DNA from: Neobacillus cucumis | Lineage (GTDB): Bacteria > Bacillota > Bacilli > Bacillales_B > DSM-18226 | DNA length: 64,000 bases | Reading direction: 5' to 3' | Assembly (NCBI RefSeq): GCF_016107705.1 | Contig: NZ_JAEHGC010000015.1 | Location: 62,001-126,000, forward strand | Shown: piece by piece, positions 7,021 to 16,804 of the stretch | Numbering within the stretch: position 1 is the first letter of the stretch | Layout: the number at the start of each line of letters is the position of its first letter | Notes under the pieces: generated by a model | The model's database searches: none | What the model saw: the letters and a program-made list of their open reading frames with translations, nothing else | What the model was told of the DNA's origin: nothing | Translations under genes and position numbers: made by a program

Positions 7021-8670
7021 ATGAATATAAAAAAGAAAAGCAGTCTATTTTTACTGACGCTTATTCTTTTCATTTGTTTATTTCCATCTATTTCATCTGC
7101 ACATGCTTATATTAAAAAATCGACACCAGTAGAAAATGGATTTTTAAAAAAATCGCCATCCAAGGTCATGATTCAATTTGATGAAACCGTCCAACCAGAG
7201 TTTAACTCCATTCAAGTGTTTGATTCAAATGGTAATCGGGTGGATAAAAAAAATGGACGGATTGACCCAAAGCAGCCTTCGGTCCTTGAAAGTGAATTAG
7301 AAAAAAATCTTCCCAATGGAACCTACCGAATCCAATGGAAGGTTGTCTCCAATGATGGACACCCTGTCCAAGGTGTGATTCCGTTTCAAATCGGAGAGAG
7401 CAGCACAGGGAATGCTGTTATTCATCCAACATCAAAAGGGTACACGCCTACCTTGGATTTAATCGTGATACGGTGGCTACAATACATCAGTAATGCCTGC
7501 TATGGTGGTGTACTCTTTTTTATCTTAGTTGTCATATCAAAAGTATCTGCCGAAAAGTTGTCTCTTGAAAAGCCATTAATCAAGACAGTGAAGTTTTCGT
7601 ATATATTCTTATTACTTAGTATCCTATCAAATCTGCCGCTACAGGCAACGATTTTAACAAGCAGCAGCTGGAAGGACGTATTTAATTTTTCAACCTTGCA
7701 AGATATGATTTTGAATACCCAGTTTGGAGATATGTGGCTTGTACAGGTGGTCATGCTCATTATCCTGGCAATTCCTACTTTTCTATTTAGCAGGAATATA
7801 TTAAAAAATAATGTCCTTAATTGGATCTGTCTAGTTCTGGGAAGCGGTTTATTGCTAACAAAATCATTAACAAGTCACGCTGCCTCTACAACCAATAAAT
7901 TTCTTTCGGTTTCGATTGATTTCGGGCATTTACTGGCTGCATCAGTCTGGATTGGAAGCTTAGTTGCAATGGTTGTACTACTTCCAATGGTGAAAAATTC
8001 TGAAACCAAGGATGTCTATTTAAATATCATCGGAAGATTCTATAAATGGGGCCTTATTCTGGTAGTACTTTTAGCTTTTACAGGCGTATTCAGCAGCCTT
8101 TCATATATTCCAAATCTATATTCACTCACCCATACGGCTTATGGAAAAGTGTTAGTGGGTAAGGTAATTTTACTTCTTTTCATGTTATTGTTAGCCGCTA
8201 TTAACTTTTTAAAAGGAAGAAGGAGGAAGGAAAAGGGACTTACCGGTACGGTTTGGAGTGAATTGTTAATTGGAGTAATTATTTTAATCCTTACTGTTTT
8301 GCTCACCAATTTGCCGACAGCGATGTCCGCTCCCGGTCCTTTTTTAGAAACGAAAACAGCAGATCATGGAAATAAGGTGCAATTAAGAGTTTCCCCGAAT
8401 GTGATAGGCGAAAATTTATTTGAGGTTACGGTAAAAGATAAAAAAGGACAGCATTTGAACGGGATTGAGCAAGTTACCCTTACGTTTACTTCTTTAGACA
8501 TGAATATGGGGGTTAACACCGTTACCTTAAAGAAAAAAGCTGAAGGAATATACAGCCTCAAGGGGATGAGCTTTAATATGGCCGGCAGCTGGAGGGTGCA
8601 TGTACATGTGCTTACCAAGTCGCTTGACACACTTGATAAAGATTTCCAATGTATTGTAGGAAGTCAATAA
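7021..8670 (+). CDS. ycnJ: CopC-CopD fusion copper importer YcnJ
   Basis: Membrane protein proposed to bring copper across the cytoplasmic membrane. A signal peptide ends at SSAHAYIKK, leaving the CopC-type copper-binding domain (residues ~27-125) with an N-terminal His, as expected for a mature CopC. The CopD region, with about eight transmembrane segments, follows (~150-440), containing a conserved-looking FGHLLAASVWIG helix. A C-terminal extracytoplasmic domain (~450-549) resembles the YtkA/FixH-like fold. GAAGGAGGGAGG precedes the ATG. The gene sits between the copper repressor and ycnI. Confidence 0.93.
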   Translation: MNIKKKSSLFLLTLILFICLFPSISSAHAYIKKSTPVENGFLKKSPSKVMIQFDETVQPEFNSIQVFDSNGNRVDKKNGRIDPKQPSVLESELEKNLPNGTYRIQWKVVSNDGHPVQGVIPFQIGESSTGNAVIHPTSKGYTPTLDLIVIRWLQYISNACYGGVLFFILVVISKVSAEKLSLEKPLIKTVKFSYIFLLLSILSNLPLQATILTSSSWKDVFNFSTLQDMILNTQFGDMWLVQVVMLIILAIPTFLFSRNILKNNVLNWICLVLGSGLLLTKSLTSHAASTTNKFLSVSIDFGHLLAASVWIGSLVAMVVLLPMVKNSETKDVYLNIIGRFYKWGLILVVLLAFTGVFSSLSYIPNLYSLTHTAYGKVLVGKVILLLFMLLLAAINFLKGRRRKEKGLTGTVWSELLIGVIILILTVLLTNLPTAMSAPGPFLETKTADHGNKVQLRVSPNVIGENLFEVTVKDKKGQHLNGIEQVTLTFTSLDMNMGVNTVTLKKKAEGIYSLKGMSFNMAGSWRVHVHVLTKSLDTLDKDFQCIVGSQ

Positions 8671-8691
8671 TAACGAATGAGGAGAATTCAA

Positions 8692-9324
8692 ATGAAAAAA
8701 ATAGCAGTGAAGATGTCGAGAATTTTTATTCCAGCGGTGATTAGTTTATTTTTGTTTTCCAGTCTTGCAAGTGCACATGTAACGGTTACTCCAAATACTT
8801 CAACAACTGGTGCATGGGAAACCTATACACTTAAGGTTCCAGTTGAAAAAAATGTTGCAACCACCAAAGTAACGGTCAAAGCACCAGCGGGCATCGAAAT
8901 TATGTCTTATCAACCGGTTCCGGGCTGGAAATATTCAGCAGATAAGGATTCAAGTGGTAAGGTAAAAACCTTTACATTTGAAGCAACAGGGGAAGGAATT
9001 CAAGCTGGACAATTCCAACAATTTGTCTTTGTTGCTAAGAACCCAGATAAAGCTACAAAAGCAGCATGGGATGCTTTCCAATATTATAAAGACGGAAGTG
9101 TCGTAGAGTGGACGGGGGATGAAAATTCAGATTCTCCACATTCCATAACGGATATTGTTACTGCAACTTCAACAGATCATCACGATTCACAGCCTGCTGC
9201 CCATGAAGATAAGAAGCCTGCAGAAACAACAACAGAAAAGTCTAAATCAAACAACGCCCTTCCAATCGCAGCCATCGCGATTTCCGCTGTGGCACTTGTA
9301 CTTTCATTCCGTAAAAGAGGGTAA
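8692..9324 (+). CDS. ycnI: YcnI-type DUF1775 copper-binding membrane-anchored protein
   Basis: A 210-aa exported protein with a signal peptide cleaved around LASAHVTVTP, so the mature N-terminus exposes His, which binds copper in DUF1775 proteins. A DUF1775 beta-sandwich (~28-150) follows, then a His/Lys/Thr-rich linker and one C-terminal transmembrane helix (LPIAAIAISAVALVLSF) with positive residues after it. ATG 8692, preceded by GAGGAG, is preferred to 8677. It likely acts with YcnJ as an extracellular copper carrier. A bidirectional terminator follows. Confidence 0.92.
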   Translation: MKKIAVKMSRIFIPAVISLFLFSSLASAHVTVTPNTSTTGAWETYTLKVPVEKNVATTKVTVKAPAGIEIMSYQPVPGWKYSADKDSSGKVKTFTFEATGEGIQAGQFQQFVFVAKNPDKATKAAWDAFQYYKDGSVVEWTGDENSDSPHSITDIVTATSTDHHDSQPAAHEDKKPAETTTEKSKSNNALPIAAIAISAVALVLSFRKRG

Positions 9325-9335
9325 ATACTACACAA

Positions 9336-9365
9336 AAGACCGGGGTTTCACTACCCGGTCTTTTT
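9336..9365. terminator. Bidirectional terminator between ycnI and yczE-like gene
   Basis: AAGACCGGG pairs with CCCGGTCTT. T runs on the + side and an A/T-rich flank on the - side let it serve both convergent genes. Confidence 0.85.
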
Positions 9366-10011
9366 ACATAGCCACACTATCAGGAGTTGTCTTCTGATTT
9401 TTCTTTTTTACTGCTTCGACTAAGATTTTAAAGCCTTTTAAGGAACGCTGGAAAATTGGACTTTGAATAAAGGTGTATAAAAATGTTGCAATAAAGACGG
9501 GTCCACCCAGTACTAATCCAATTATTAAGACAAGACTTTCAACAATCATCCGTGCCTGACTAACGGATAATCTTGTTTTGTCGGAGATGGATAACATAAA
9601 ACCATCGCGCGGGCCTGCCCCAATCCCTGCCGCAACATACATCCCCCCGCCCATCCCGGTAATGACGATGCCGGATAGAAGAATCAGGTAGTCCACCCAT
9701 GTATGGGTTGCACGTGGAAGGATATCGAGCCATAGGAAAAAATCCATGACCGGACCAATAATCAAAGCATTTAAGAAGGTTCCGATATTGATATACCTTC
9801 TGTCTGCTACAAAAGAAACGATAACAAGGAGCAGTCCGCAAATGACTGACCATGTGCCAATCGAAAGACCAAAATGCTTGTATAAGGCAACATTCAAAAC
9901 TTCCCATGGATGTAACCCAACATGCTTCACCTTAACTGCAATGGCATTCCCAAGTCCGAAACAGACTAACCCCGCGAAAAATAAAAAATATCGAAAAAGG
10001 ATAACCACCAC
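9364..10011 (-). CDS. YczE/YitT-like integral membrane protein
   Basis: A hydrophobic protein of about 215 aa with five or six transmembrane segments. GMGGGMYVAAGIGAGPRDGFM is typical of the YczE/YyaS/YitT group; the role is unknown, though some members affect lipopeptide production. GTG 10011 (MVVILFRYF) with GGGGG upstream is preferred to the TTG at 10023. In B. subtilis yczE lies beside a MocR-type regulator that contains an aminotransferase domain. Here a plain aminotransferase lacking the HTH lies divergently, a possibly related arrangement. Confidence 0.75.
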   Translation of the reverse strand: MVVILFRYFLFFAGLVCFGLGNAIAVKVKHVGLHPWEVLNVALYKHFGLSIGTWSVICGLLLVIVSFVADRRYINIGTFLNALIIGPVMDFFLWLDILPRATHTWVDYLILLSGIVITGMGGGMYVAAGIGAGPRDGFMLSISDKTRLSVSQARMIVESLVLIIGLVLGGPVFIATFLYTFIQSPIFQRSLKGFKILVEAVKKKNQKTTPDSVAM

Positions 10012-10232
10012 TTTAACCCCCAAAACTCAAACTAGACTTATCAGAATTTTAAAACCTATCTTACGATTTTAAAATATAGCGATAGTATTAGCAATTCATT
10101 TTTTTGGAAATCCACTAAAATCCGTTAATAAAAGTTTGTTAAAATAGTTTTAAATTGTTTTATAATTAAGAGAGTGGAAATTTTCAGCTAAATTAAAAAT
10201 TATCCTGCAAAACTAACACGAGGTGATTGGTA

Positions 10233-11417
10233 ATGAAACTGGTTGCAGCAGAAAAGCTTCAGAAAATGACGACAAGCATCTTTCAAGAGGTTGCTGACCG
10301 TAAGCAGCAGGCCATAAGAAATGGAAAAGATGTAATTGATTTAAGTGTAGGGAGTCCTGATTTACCGCCCCCTCAAATTGTGGTTGATACATTAATTGAC
10401 TATGCCAAGGATAAAAGCAAATACGGTTATACCTTAAAGGGAATATCTGAATTTCATGATGCGGTAAGTTATTTTTATAAGCATCGCTATGGCGTCACCC
10501 TTGACCCGGAAACAGAAGTACTTCAGCTGATGGGCTCACAGGATGGGCTGGCTCATCTGGCTACTGCTTTTTGCAATCCTGGTGATTATGTATTAGTCCC
10601 GGACCCGGGTTATCCGATTTACGAAGCGAGTGTAACGATTGCGGGCGGTGTTGTTTATCCGATGGCGTTGCTTGAGGAAAACAATTTTCTTCCACAACTT
10701 GATGAAATACCGTTAGACGTTTTAAATAAGACGCGGATGATGATTCTGAGCTATCCCGGTAATCCGGTGACGGCCCTTGCTGATCGGGACTTTTTTGAAA
10801 AAGTAATACGGTTTGCCAAGCAGCATAATATTTTGATTGTTCATGATTTTGCTTATTCTGAATTAATTTTTGATGGTCATCCGCAAATTAGTTTTATGTC
10901 GGTTCCGGGAGCAAAGGAAGTTGGCATTGAATTTAATTCTCTTTCGAAAACCTTTAATATGGCCGGCTGTCGTATTGGCTATGTTGTCGGAAACGAAGAG
11001 GCGCTGAAAATTCTCGGTGCATTAAAATCGCATATTGACTATGGCATTTTTTATCCGATTCAACAAGCAGCCGTCAAGGCACTAACTTCGGACTTTACAT
11101 CACTAAGTAATCAGATGAAGGAGTACGAAATTCGCCGTGATGCGTTAATCACTGGTCTTGAAAAAAGCGGCTGGAGAGTGCCGAAATCTCCTGCAACCAT
11201 GTTTGTTTGGGCGAGGATACCAGAGGGGTGGACCTCACGCCAATTCGCCTTTGAATTGATTGACCAGGCAGGGGTAGCTGTTGTTCCAGGTGATGCTTTT
11301 GGGCAATTAGGTGAAGGCTTTGTACGAATTGCAATGGTTCATCCTCCGGAACGTTTAACGGAAGCGGCAGAACGGATTCATGTATTCTTAAAGGAACACT
11401 CGTATAGTGTGAAGTAA
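10233..11417 (+). CDS. PLP-dependent class I/II aminotransferase (DapL/MtnE-like)
   Basis: A fold-type I aminotransferase of 394 aa. The start MKLVAAEKLQKM is followed by the substrate-binding loop (DLSVGSPDLPPP), the PLP-stacking region (DPGYPIYEA), YPGNPVTA with the conserved Asn, and the PLP lysine in SLSKTFNMAGCRIG. It resembles LL-diaminopimelate and aromatic/methionine aminotransferases, and also the MtnE homologue at 41610-42788 in this window, so they are paralogues. Substrate cannot be told from sequence. ATG 10233 has AGGTGA about 6 nt upstream. It is monocistronic, ending at its own terminator. Confidence 0.88.
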   Translation: MKLVAAEKLQKMTTSIFQEVADRKQQAIRNGKDVIDLSVGSPDLPPPQIVVDTLIDYAKDKSKYGYTLKGISEFHDAVSYFYKHRYGVTLDPETEVLQLMGSQDGLAHLATAFCNPGDYVLVPDPGYPIYEASVTIAGGVVYPMALLEENNFLPQLDEIPLDVLNKTRMMILSYPGNPVTALADRDFFEKVIRFAKQHNILIVHDFAYSELIFDGHPQISFMSVPGAKEVGIEFNSLSKTFNMAGCRIGYVVGNEEALKILGALKSHIDYGIFYPIQQAAVKALTSDFTSLSNQMKEYEIRRDALITGLEKSGWRVPKSPATMFVWARIPEGWTSRQFAFELIDQAGVAVVPGDAFGQLGEGFVRIAMVHPPERLTEAAERIHVFLKEHSYSVK

Positions 11418-11487
11418 TGATTTTCATAAGTTTAACTAGCGGTATTTCTTCTTCTATTCTCACTTACTTGATCATATATCTATGTAA

Positions 11488-11520
11488 AAGGCCTTCAATT
11501 CAGGTAATTGAAGGTTTTTT
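11488..11520 (+). terminator. Terminator after the aminotransferase
   Basis: GGCCTTCAATT / AATTGAAGG stem with a CAGGT loop and a T6 tail. Confidence 0.9.
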
Positions 11521-11547
11521 ACTTGGAAAGGGAAAGAGGGAAAATAA

Positions 11548-11997
11548 ATGCCAAGCGGAATGCACCAAGTAGTGTTAGATTTGCCCATCGAAGTGGTTTG
11601 GGGGTTCGTGAAGGATATGGATCATTGGGCGCCACTTGTCCCCGGTTATATTCACCATGAAAAATTAGATAACCACAGTTCTACATGGGAATTTAAAAGT
11701 GACATCGGGATTATGAAAAAAAAAGTTAAATTATTAGTTGAAATAACGGAGTGGAATGAGCCAACAAGAGTGTCCTTTACTTTAAAAGGAATAAAAGAAA
11801 AGTATAGTGGCGGGGGCTACTTTGAGGCGGAAGCTCTCAGCGCAAACAAAACAAAAATGACGGGATTCTTGGATGTTAGTGCAAGCGGCGCTACAGCACC
11901 AATGGTCAATTCAGTTTTAAAAAATTCCATTCCAAAGCAGGCAGAGGAAATGGCTCTAGCTATCTCCACAAAATTGGAAGAGTTAAAGCGAGTATGA
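11548..11997 (+). CDS. CoxG-like SRPBCC protein
   Basis: A 149-aa protein with the START/SRPBCC layout: an N-terminal beta-strand and helix (LPIEVVWGFVKDMDHWAPLVPGY), a run of alternating beta-strands (WEFKSDIGIMKKKVKLLVEI), and a long C-terminal helix (IPKQAEEMALAISTKLEELK). CoxG-type proteins bind lipids or help assemble molybdenum hydroxylases, but neither xanthine nor CO dehydrogenase genes are nearby, so the ligand is unknown. It is alone between two terminators. Confidence 0.8.
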   Translation: MPSGMHQVVLDLPIEVVWGFVKDMDHWAPLVPGYIHHEKLDNHSSTWEFKSDIGIMKKKVKLLVEITEWNEPTRVSFTLKGIKEKYSGGGYFEAEALSANKTKMTGFLDVSASGATAPMVNSVLKNSIPKQAEEMALAISTKLEELKRV

Positions 11998-12008
11998 GAA
12001 TAGGGAAC

Positions 12009-12037
12009 ACCCCGGATCAAGTTGGTCCGGGGTTTTT
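12009..12037 (+). terminator. Terminator after the CoxG-like gene
   Basis: CCCCGGA / TCCGGGG stem with a nine-base loop and a T5 tail. Confidence 0.9.
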
Positions 12038-12079
12038 CCTATTAGGCAGTGTAAAAGGACAATGTTGATTTTGAATAGC

Positions 12080-12208
12080 GTTGATTGGAGTGGAAGGCAC
12101 GAAGACTCCTGTGGGAGTACGGGACAGGGGAGACCCCGCAGGAGCGAAGCGACGAGGAGGCTCCCCGAACCGCCCACGGAAAGCGAAGTGCCTGGAGCGG
12201 AAATCAAC
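12080..12208. repeat. Large palindromic intergenic repeat, copy A
   Basis: A GC-rich 129-bp element in an AT-rich intergenic gap. It begins GTTGATTGGAGTGGAAGGCAC and ends GTGCCTGGAGCGGAAATCAAC. The terminal parts are imperfectly complementary (GTTGATT/AATCAAC and GGCAC/GTGCC). Inside, CTCCTGTGGGAG and CCCCGCAGGAG form inner stems. Homologous copies lie at 32469-32597, 57104-57230 and 57644-57767. It encodes no protein. Confidence 0.9.
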
Positions 12209-12328
12209 AACCAAGTTTAGCAGAGTCTCATATCAAAAAATAAAGTTAAGAAAATCTTAAGCATCGAATGATATCGTTAGTCCAAATTAGAAAACTTTCG
12301 AGTTTTAATTGACATAGGAGGAGTATCG

Positions 12329-13699
12329 ATGCGAAAAGGTAAAGGAGTGAAAATCATTCTTGCTGCTTCCCTGGTCTGTATGGGTTCGATTTCATACATA
12401 CCAACAACCTACGCAGCCACCGCGGATCAATTAGCAGTTACCACGAATTCTGTGGGGCAAAACCCAAATACCCTATCAGGTCTAGAAATTGAAGGTGTCC
12501 CACTTGATCAAACCTTTTCACCTAATCAAAAGGAGTACTCGGTAACAGTAGAAAATGAAATTCAGGAAATCACATTGGTTGTTGAAAGTGAAAATCCTCA
12601 AGCAAGCATTACAGTCAATGGTAAGCCCTTAAATGGTGGATTGTTTCTTCTTCAAACTGGAACGAACCTATTTGATATAACCGTTAAGGATGGAAGCCAT
12701 CCTGAAAATACGTACACACTTACCGTGACAAGAAAGAAAAATAATAATAATTTGCTAAAAAATATTAAGCTATCGCAGGGAGAGTTATCGCCTGATTTTT
12801 CTCCATCCAAATTGGATTACAATGTCAAGGTGGGAAATGATGTAAAAACCCTTACGATCACTCCGGAAACTCTGAAGGAGTCATCCAGCATACTCATCAA
12901 TAATAAACCGTTTAAGGGAGATGAGAATACTCTCTCGCTGCCAGTAAGGAAAACCACGATTACAATTTTGGTTACCGCGGAAAATGGTGATAAAAAAACC
13001 TATTCTTTACATGTAACAAGGGAGTTTCAAGAGGCAAACAAACCGCCTGTTTCAGCAGCCGGCACGGTCCAAGATACAAATAATTCAAAAGCAAATGGAT
13101 CGAATAAAGGTGCGAATCAAATACAGAAAACGATTCCAAATAAAGTCGTTACTCCTGTAAGTACATCAATGCCCAATCAGAATAGTCGCTCAACAAATCA
13201 GACTCAAACCACCGTTCAAAAAATAAATAAGGCAACCTTATCTTCTCTAACGGTATCGGAGGGTACTTGGAATAAAGATTTTACTGCAGATGAATATACC
13301 TACCATTTGTCCGTTAAGAGTGATGCTGAATCCGTTATCATCAAGCCGACAGCGAAATATAGCAGTTCAACGATTAAAATTGAAGATGGCAGTAGTAAAA
13401 CGATTAAGCTGGATGGTAAAAAAACAATCATTTCCGTTATCGTAACCAATGGGGAAGACCGAAAAACGTATGTCATGGTTTTCAAGAAAAAGGTAGAAAA
13501 AAGTGAATCCTCTCCAGCAACAGATAGTCCTGCCGAGTCAACGGTAAGTAGTGCGACCAATACGCCGGTTACCACTTCAAATAATAACCTAACCATAGGA
13601 CAAACAAGTACAGAGAAGGGACAAGGAAATACTCAATCCGTGTCCGTTTGGGGAAGGCTTACGGAGGGGATTAGTCAATTTTTTAGTAAACTATTTTAA
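12329..13699 (+). CDS. Secreted protein with three cadherin-like beta-sandwich repeats
   Basis: A 456-aa exported protein. Residues 1-32 form a signal peptide (MRKGKGVKIILAASLVCMG... AATA). Three related domains of 65-80 residues follow, at about 49-115, 130-205 and 290-370. Each starts L-x-x-L-x-x-S/E-G, has FSPNQKEYSV-like and YTLTVTRK-like strands, and matches the cadherin-like beta-sandwich domain common in Firmicute surface proteins. Asn/Gln/Ser/Thr-rich linkers separate repeats two and three and end the protein. No LPXTG or transmembrane anchor is visible. The function is unknown; a cell-surface or spore-surface role is plausible. GGAGGAG precedes the ATG. Confidence 0.8.
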   Translation: MRKGKGVKIILAASLVCMGSISYIPTTYAATADQLAVTTNSVGQNPNTLSGLEIEGVPLDQTFSPNQKEYSVTVENEIQEITLVVESENPQASITVNGKPLNGGLFLLQTGTNLFDITVKDGSHPENTYTLTVTRKKNNNNLLKNIKLSQGELSPDFSPSKLDYNVKVGNDVKTLTITPETLKESSSILINNKPFKGDENTLSLPVRKTTITILVTAENGDKKTYSLHVTREFQEANKPPVSAAGTVQDTNNSKANGSNKGANQIQKTIPNKVVTPVSTSMPNQNSRSTNQTQTTVQKINKATLSSLTVSEGTWNKDFTADEYTYHLSVKSDAESVIIKPTAKYSSSTIKIEDGSSKTIKLDGKKTIISVIVTNGEDRKTYVMVFKKKVEKSESSPATDSPAESTVSSATNTPVTTSNNNLTIGQTSTEKGQGNTQSVSVWGRLTEGISQFFSKLF

Positions 13700-13742
13700 A
13701 ACGGTGAAACCTTGCTTTCACAGCAGGTTTTTACCGTTTTAA
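13697..13742 (+). terminator. Terminator after the cadherin-like gene
   Basis: AAAACGGTGAAACC pairs with GGTTTTTACCGTTTT, with one bulge, around a 14-nt loop. Confidence 0.75.
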
Positions 13743-13810
13743 TTATCATTCAAATTCCATATAAAAACAGTAATTTAGTAAAATATTGGTTCAAAAGAAT
13801 TAAATGTAAA

Positions 13811-13824
13811 TGAAAACGCTTTTT
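13811..13824 (+). promoter_or_regulatory. cre-like site upstream of ppc
   Basis: TGAAAACGCTTTTT matches the CcpA cre pattern TGWAARCGYTWNCW at 13 of 14 positions. It lies about 120 bp before the ppc start. Carbon-source control of an anaplerotic enzyme would be logical, but the site is short and unproven. Confidence 0.4.
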
Positions 13825-13944
13825 TAATTTAATAGAGTAAAATTTTATAAAAAAGAAGAATTTTTATTCTACATTTTTCGAAGATTATGGTATATTATTA
13901 TTTAAAAATTTATTAGAATTTTTTGATTAAGGGAAGGTGAGAAC

Positions 13945-16704
13945 ATGACTACAGAATTAAAAGTAAATGACAGCAGTCTTCCATTGCGTAGAGATGTCAA
14001 ATTACTTGGCCAAATGCTTGGTGAAATCCTTATCAGTCATGGTGGGGTAGAGCTATTCGAAAAAGTCGAAAAAATTAGAAACATGTGTAAATCTCTCCGA
14101 AATCAGTATGAAGATGAAACCTATACCGCTTTAAAAAAGGAAATCTCCACCTTAAGTAATCCAACGCGTATGCAAGTGGTCCGTGCATTTTCAATGTATT
14201 TTCATTTAATTAATGCAGCGGAACAAAACCATCGGATTCGTAGACGCAGGCAGTATCAATTGGAGTCAGAAAATGTTCAACCTGCATCAATTGAAAGTGC
14301 AGTCCTCTCATTAAAAGAAAACCATATATCGAAAGAAGTCATTCAGGAAGTTCTAAAAACGTTGTCACTAGAGCTTGTGATTACTGCCCATCCAACAGAG
14401 GCAACCAAGCGGTCCATTCTTGAAATTCAACAGAGGATTGCTGCAATTTTGGTGAAGCTTGATGATCCAATGCTGACAAAGAGAGAGAAGAAGAAGCTCG
14501 AAGAGGGCTTGTTCAATGAGATAACCATTCTTTGGCAGACTGATGAATTACGGCATAACAAGCCGTCAGTAATGGATGAAGTCCGCAATGGGCTCTATTA
14601 TTTTGATCAAACCCTTTTTGAGGTTCTTCCTGAAATCCATTATGAGGTAAAAGACAGCCTTGAAAGAAATTATCCGGAAGAAAAATGGGATGTTCCAAAT
14701 TTTCTCCGATTTGGTTCATGGATTGGCGGAGATCGTGATGGAAACCCAAATGTTACTCATGATGTGACTTGGGAGACTTTAATTCGCCAAAGAAGAGTTG
14801 TGCTAAAGAAATATAAAGGGGTCCTGACCGATTTAATGAAGCGGTACAGCCATTCCACTACAAGGGTAGACGTAAGTGAAGCACTCCTGCAATTGCTTGA
14901 GGCACAAGAAGATAAGTATTTAACAGAGGATAAAAAGTGGCCGGTTAAAAATGAGGTTTATCGCCGGGTATTTGCGGTAATGATTGAACGGGTGAGACAG
15001 GTAGGGAAATCTGAGGTTGGTTATCAATCAGCTGAAGAGCTGTTAAAGGATTTGTTTGTTATTCAAAGCAGCTTAAAAAGCCATCACCCTGCTGCCCATG
15101 AATTGCGATCCATTCGAAAGTTAATCCGCCAAGTCCAGTTGTTTGGCTTTCACCTTGCAACTCTCGATATTCGAAATCATAGCGGTGAGCATGAAGCAGC
15201 GATTACTGAAATCTTAAGAAAAGTAAGCATCACAGAAAACTATGCCGAGCTTTCCGAAGAAGAGAAGCTTACTATTTTGCAGAATATTTTAATCGACCCC
15301 CGTCCGCTCCTTTTACTAAATGAAGATTATTCGGAAGAAACACAGGAAATGATTAAAGTATTCCAAATGATTAAAAAGGCTCATGAAGTATTTGGAAAAC
15401 GTTCTATTTCCGTTTATCTTGTAAGTATGACAAAATCTCCAAGCGACCTGCTAGAGGTACTGGTTTTGGCAAAAGAAGCTGGAATTTACCGGCTCCATGC
15501 TGATGGCACTTTGGAAAGCCATTTGAATGTGGCACCGCTCCTTGAAACCATTGATGATTTATCAGCAGGACCAAGGATTATGGAAACACTTTTCAAAATG
15601 CCGTTATATCGTAATCATTTGCAGATTTTGGGTGACCGGCAGGAAATTATGCTAGGTTATTCAGATGGAAGCAAAGATGGAGGCACTTTAACTGCCAACT
15701 GGAAACTTTATAAGGCCCAGATTGAAATTCATGAGATGGCCAAACGTTATGAGATTGGACTTAAATTTTTCCATGGCCGCGGTGGTTCTCTTGGACGTGG
15801 GGGCGGTCCATTAAACAAAAGTATTTTATCACAGCCAGCCGAAACAATCGGTGATGGAGTGAAAATTACTGAACAAGGTGAAGTATTGTCTTCGAGGTAT
15901 TTACTTGAGGACATTGCCTATCGAAGCCTTGAACAAGCAACTTCCACACTGCTTAAGGTTGCTACTCATGTATCAAAAGAAGCTGATCAAGGGAAATTAC
16001 GAAATGCTGAATGGGAAAAAGCGCTTGATGAAATTTCAAGCGAAGCCTTAGGAAAATATCAATCACTTGTGTTTAATGACCCAGATTTTCTTACTTATTT
16101 TAACCAGGCAACACCATTAAGGGAACTTGGGGACTTAAATATCGGTTCAAGACCGATGAGCCGAAAAAAACAAGGGAGATTTGAAGATTTACGTGCGATT
16201 CCATGGGTATTCGCATGGACGCAAAGCCGTCAGCTGCTTCCTGCTTGGTTTGCTGCGGGGACTGGTTTGGAAAGTTTTGCATCAAAGAATGGGAAGAATT
16301 TGACCTTATTACAGGAAATGTATCAAAAATGGCCGTTCTTCCAATCGACAATTGATAACTTGCACATGGCTTTGATGAAGGCAGATATTACAACCGCCAA
16401 GGAATATTTGTCACTCGTTGAGGATCAAACCATTGCTGAAAGAATTTTCACCAATATTCTTGAAGAATATGAAAAAACAAAAGTGATTCTTTTAAAAATA
16501 ACAGGTGATCAAGAATTGCTTGATCATACACCAAATATTAAGGAATCGGTATTTAGACGTAATCCATATGTCGATCCGTTAAACTTTTTACAGGTTGAGT
16601 TAATAAAAGAATTACGCAGCCAGGACGAGCCAAATGACGAATTGTTAACGGAAGTATTATTAACCATCAGCGGAATCTCCGCAGGACTACGGAATACTGG
16701 TTGA
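13945..16704 (+). CDS. ppc: Phosphoenolpyruvate carboxylase
   Basis: Converts phosphoenolpyruvate and bicarbonate to oxaloacetate, refilling the TCA cycle. The 919 aa are full length. Catalytic His149 is in VITAHPTEATKRS, and the second and third catalytic regions are GYSDGSKDGG and FHGRGGSLGRGGGP (~610-623). The C-terminal block runs from GSRPMSRK through IPWVFAWTQSR, and the chain ends with the conserved ISGISAGLRNTG. B. subtilis lacks this enzyme and uses pyruvate carboxylase, whereas several other bacilli carry ppc. GGGAAGGTGAG precedes the ATG, and a strong terminator follows. Confidence 0.97.
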   Translation: MTTELKVNDSSLPLRRDVKLLGQMLGEILISHGGVELFEKVEKIRNMCKSLRNQYEDETYTALKKEISTLSNPTRMQVVRAFSMYFHLINAAEQNHRIRRRRQYQLESENVQPASIESAVLSLKENHISKEVIQEVLKTLSLELVITAHPTEATKRSILEIQQRIAAILVKLDDPMLTKREKKKLEEGLFNEITILWQTDELRHNKPSVMDEVRNGLYYFDQTLFEVLPEIHYEVKDSLERNYPEEKWDVPNFLRFGSWIGGDRDGNPNVTHDVTWETLIRQRRVVLKKYKGVLTDLMKRYSHSTTRVDVSEALLQLLEAQEDKYLTEDKKWPVKNEVYRRVFAVMIERVRQVGKSEVGYQSAEELLKDLFVIQSSLKSHHPAAHELRSIRKLIRQVQLFGFHLATLDIRNHSGEHEAAITEILRKVSITENYAELSEEEKLTILQNILIDPRPLLLLNEDYSEETQEMIKVFQMIKKAHEVFGKRSISVYLVSMTKSPSDLLEVLVLAKEAGIYRLHADGTLESHLNVAPLLETIDDLSAGPRIMETLFKMPLYRNHLQILGDRQEIMLGYSDGSKDGGTLTANWKLYKAQIEIHEMAKRYEIGLKFFHGRGGSLGRGGGPLNKSILSQPAETIGDGVKITEQGEVLSSRYLLEDIAYRSLEQATSTLLKVATHVSKEADQGKLRNAEWEKALDEISSEALGKYQSLVFNDPDFLTYFNQATPLRELGDLNIGSRPMSRKKQGRFEDLRAIPWVFAWTQSRQLLPAWFAAGTGLESFASKNGKNLTLLQEMYQKWPFFQSTIDNLHMALMKADITTAKEYLSLVEDQTIAERIFTNILEEYEKTKVILLKITGDQELLDHTPNIKESVFRRNPYVDPLNFLQVELIKELRSQDEPNDELLTEVLLTISGISAGLRNTG

Positions 16705-16708
16705 TCTT

Positions 16709-16747
16709 AAAAAAACAAACTCTTTTTACGAGAGTTTGTTTTTTTAT
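16709..16747 (+). terminator. Terminator after ppc
   Basis: AACAAACTCT pairs with AGAGTTTGTT around a short loop, followed by T7. Confidence 0.9.
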
Positions 16748-16804
16748 TTAAAGAATTCCGAAAATTATATATACTATTAGTAAAAAAGAAATCGGGTGAA
16801 TAGG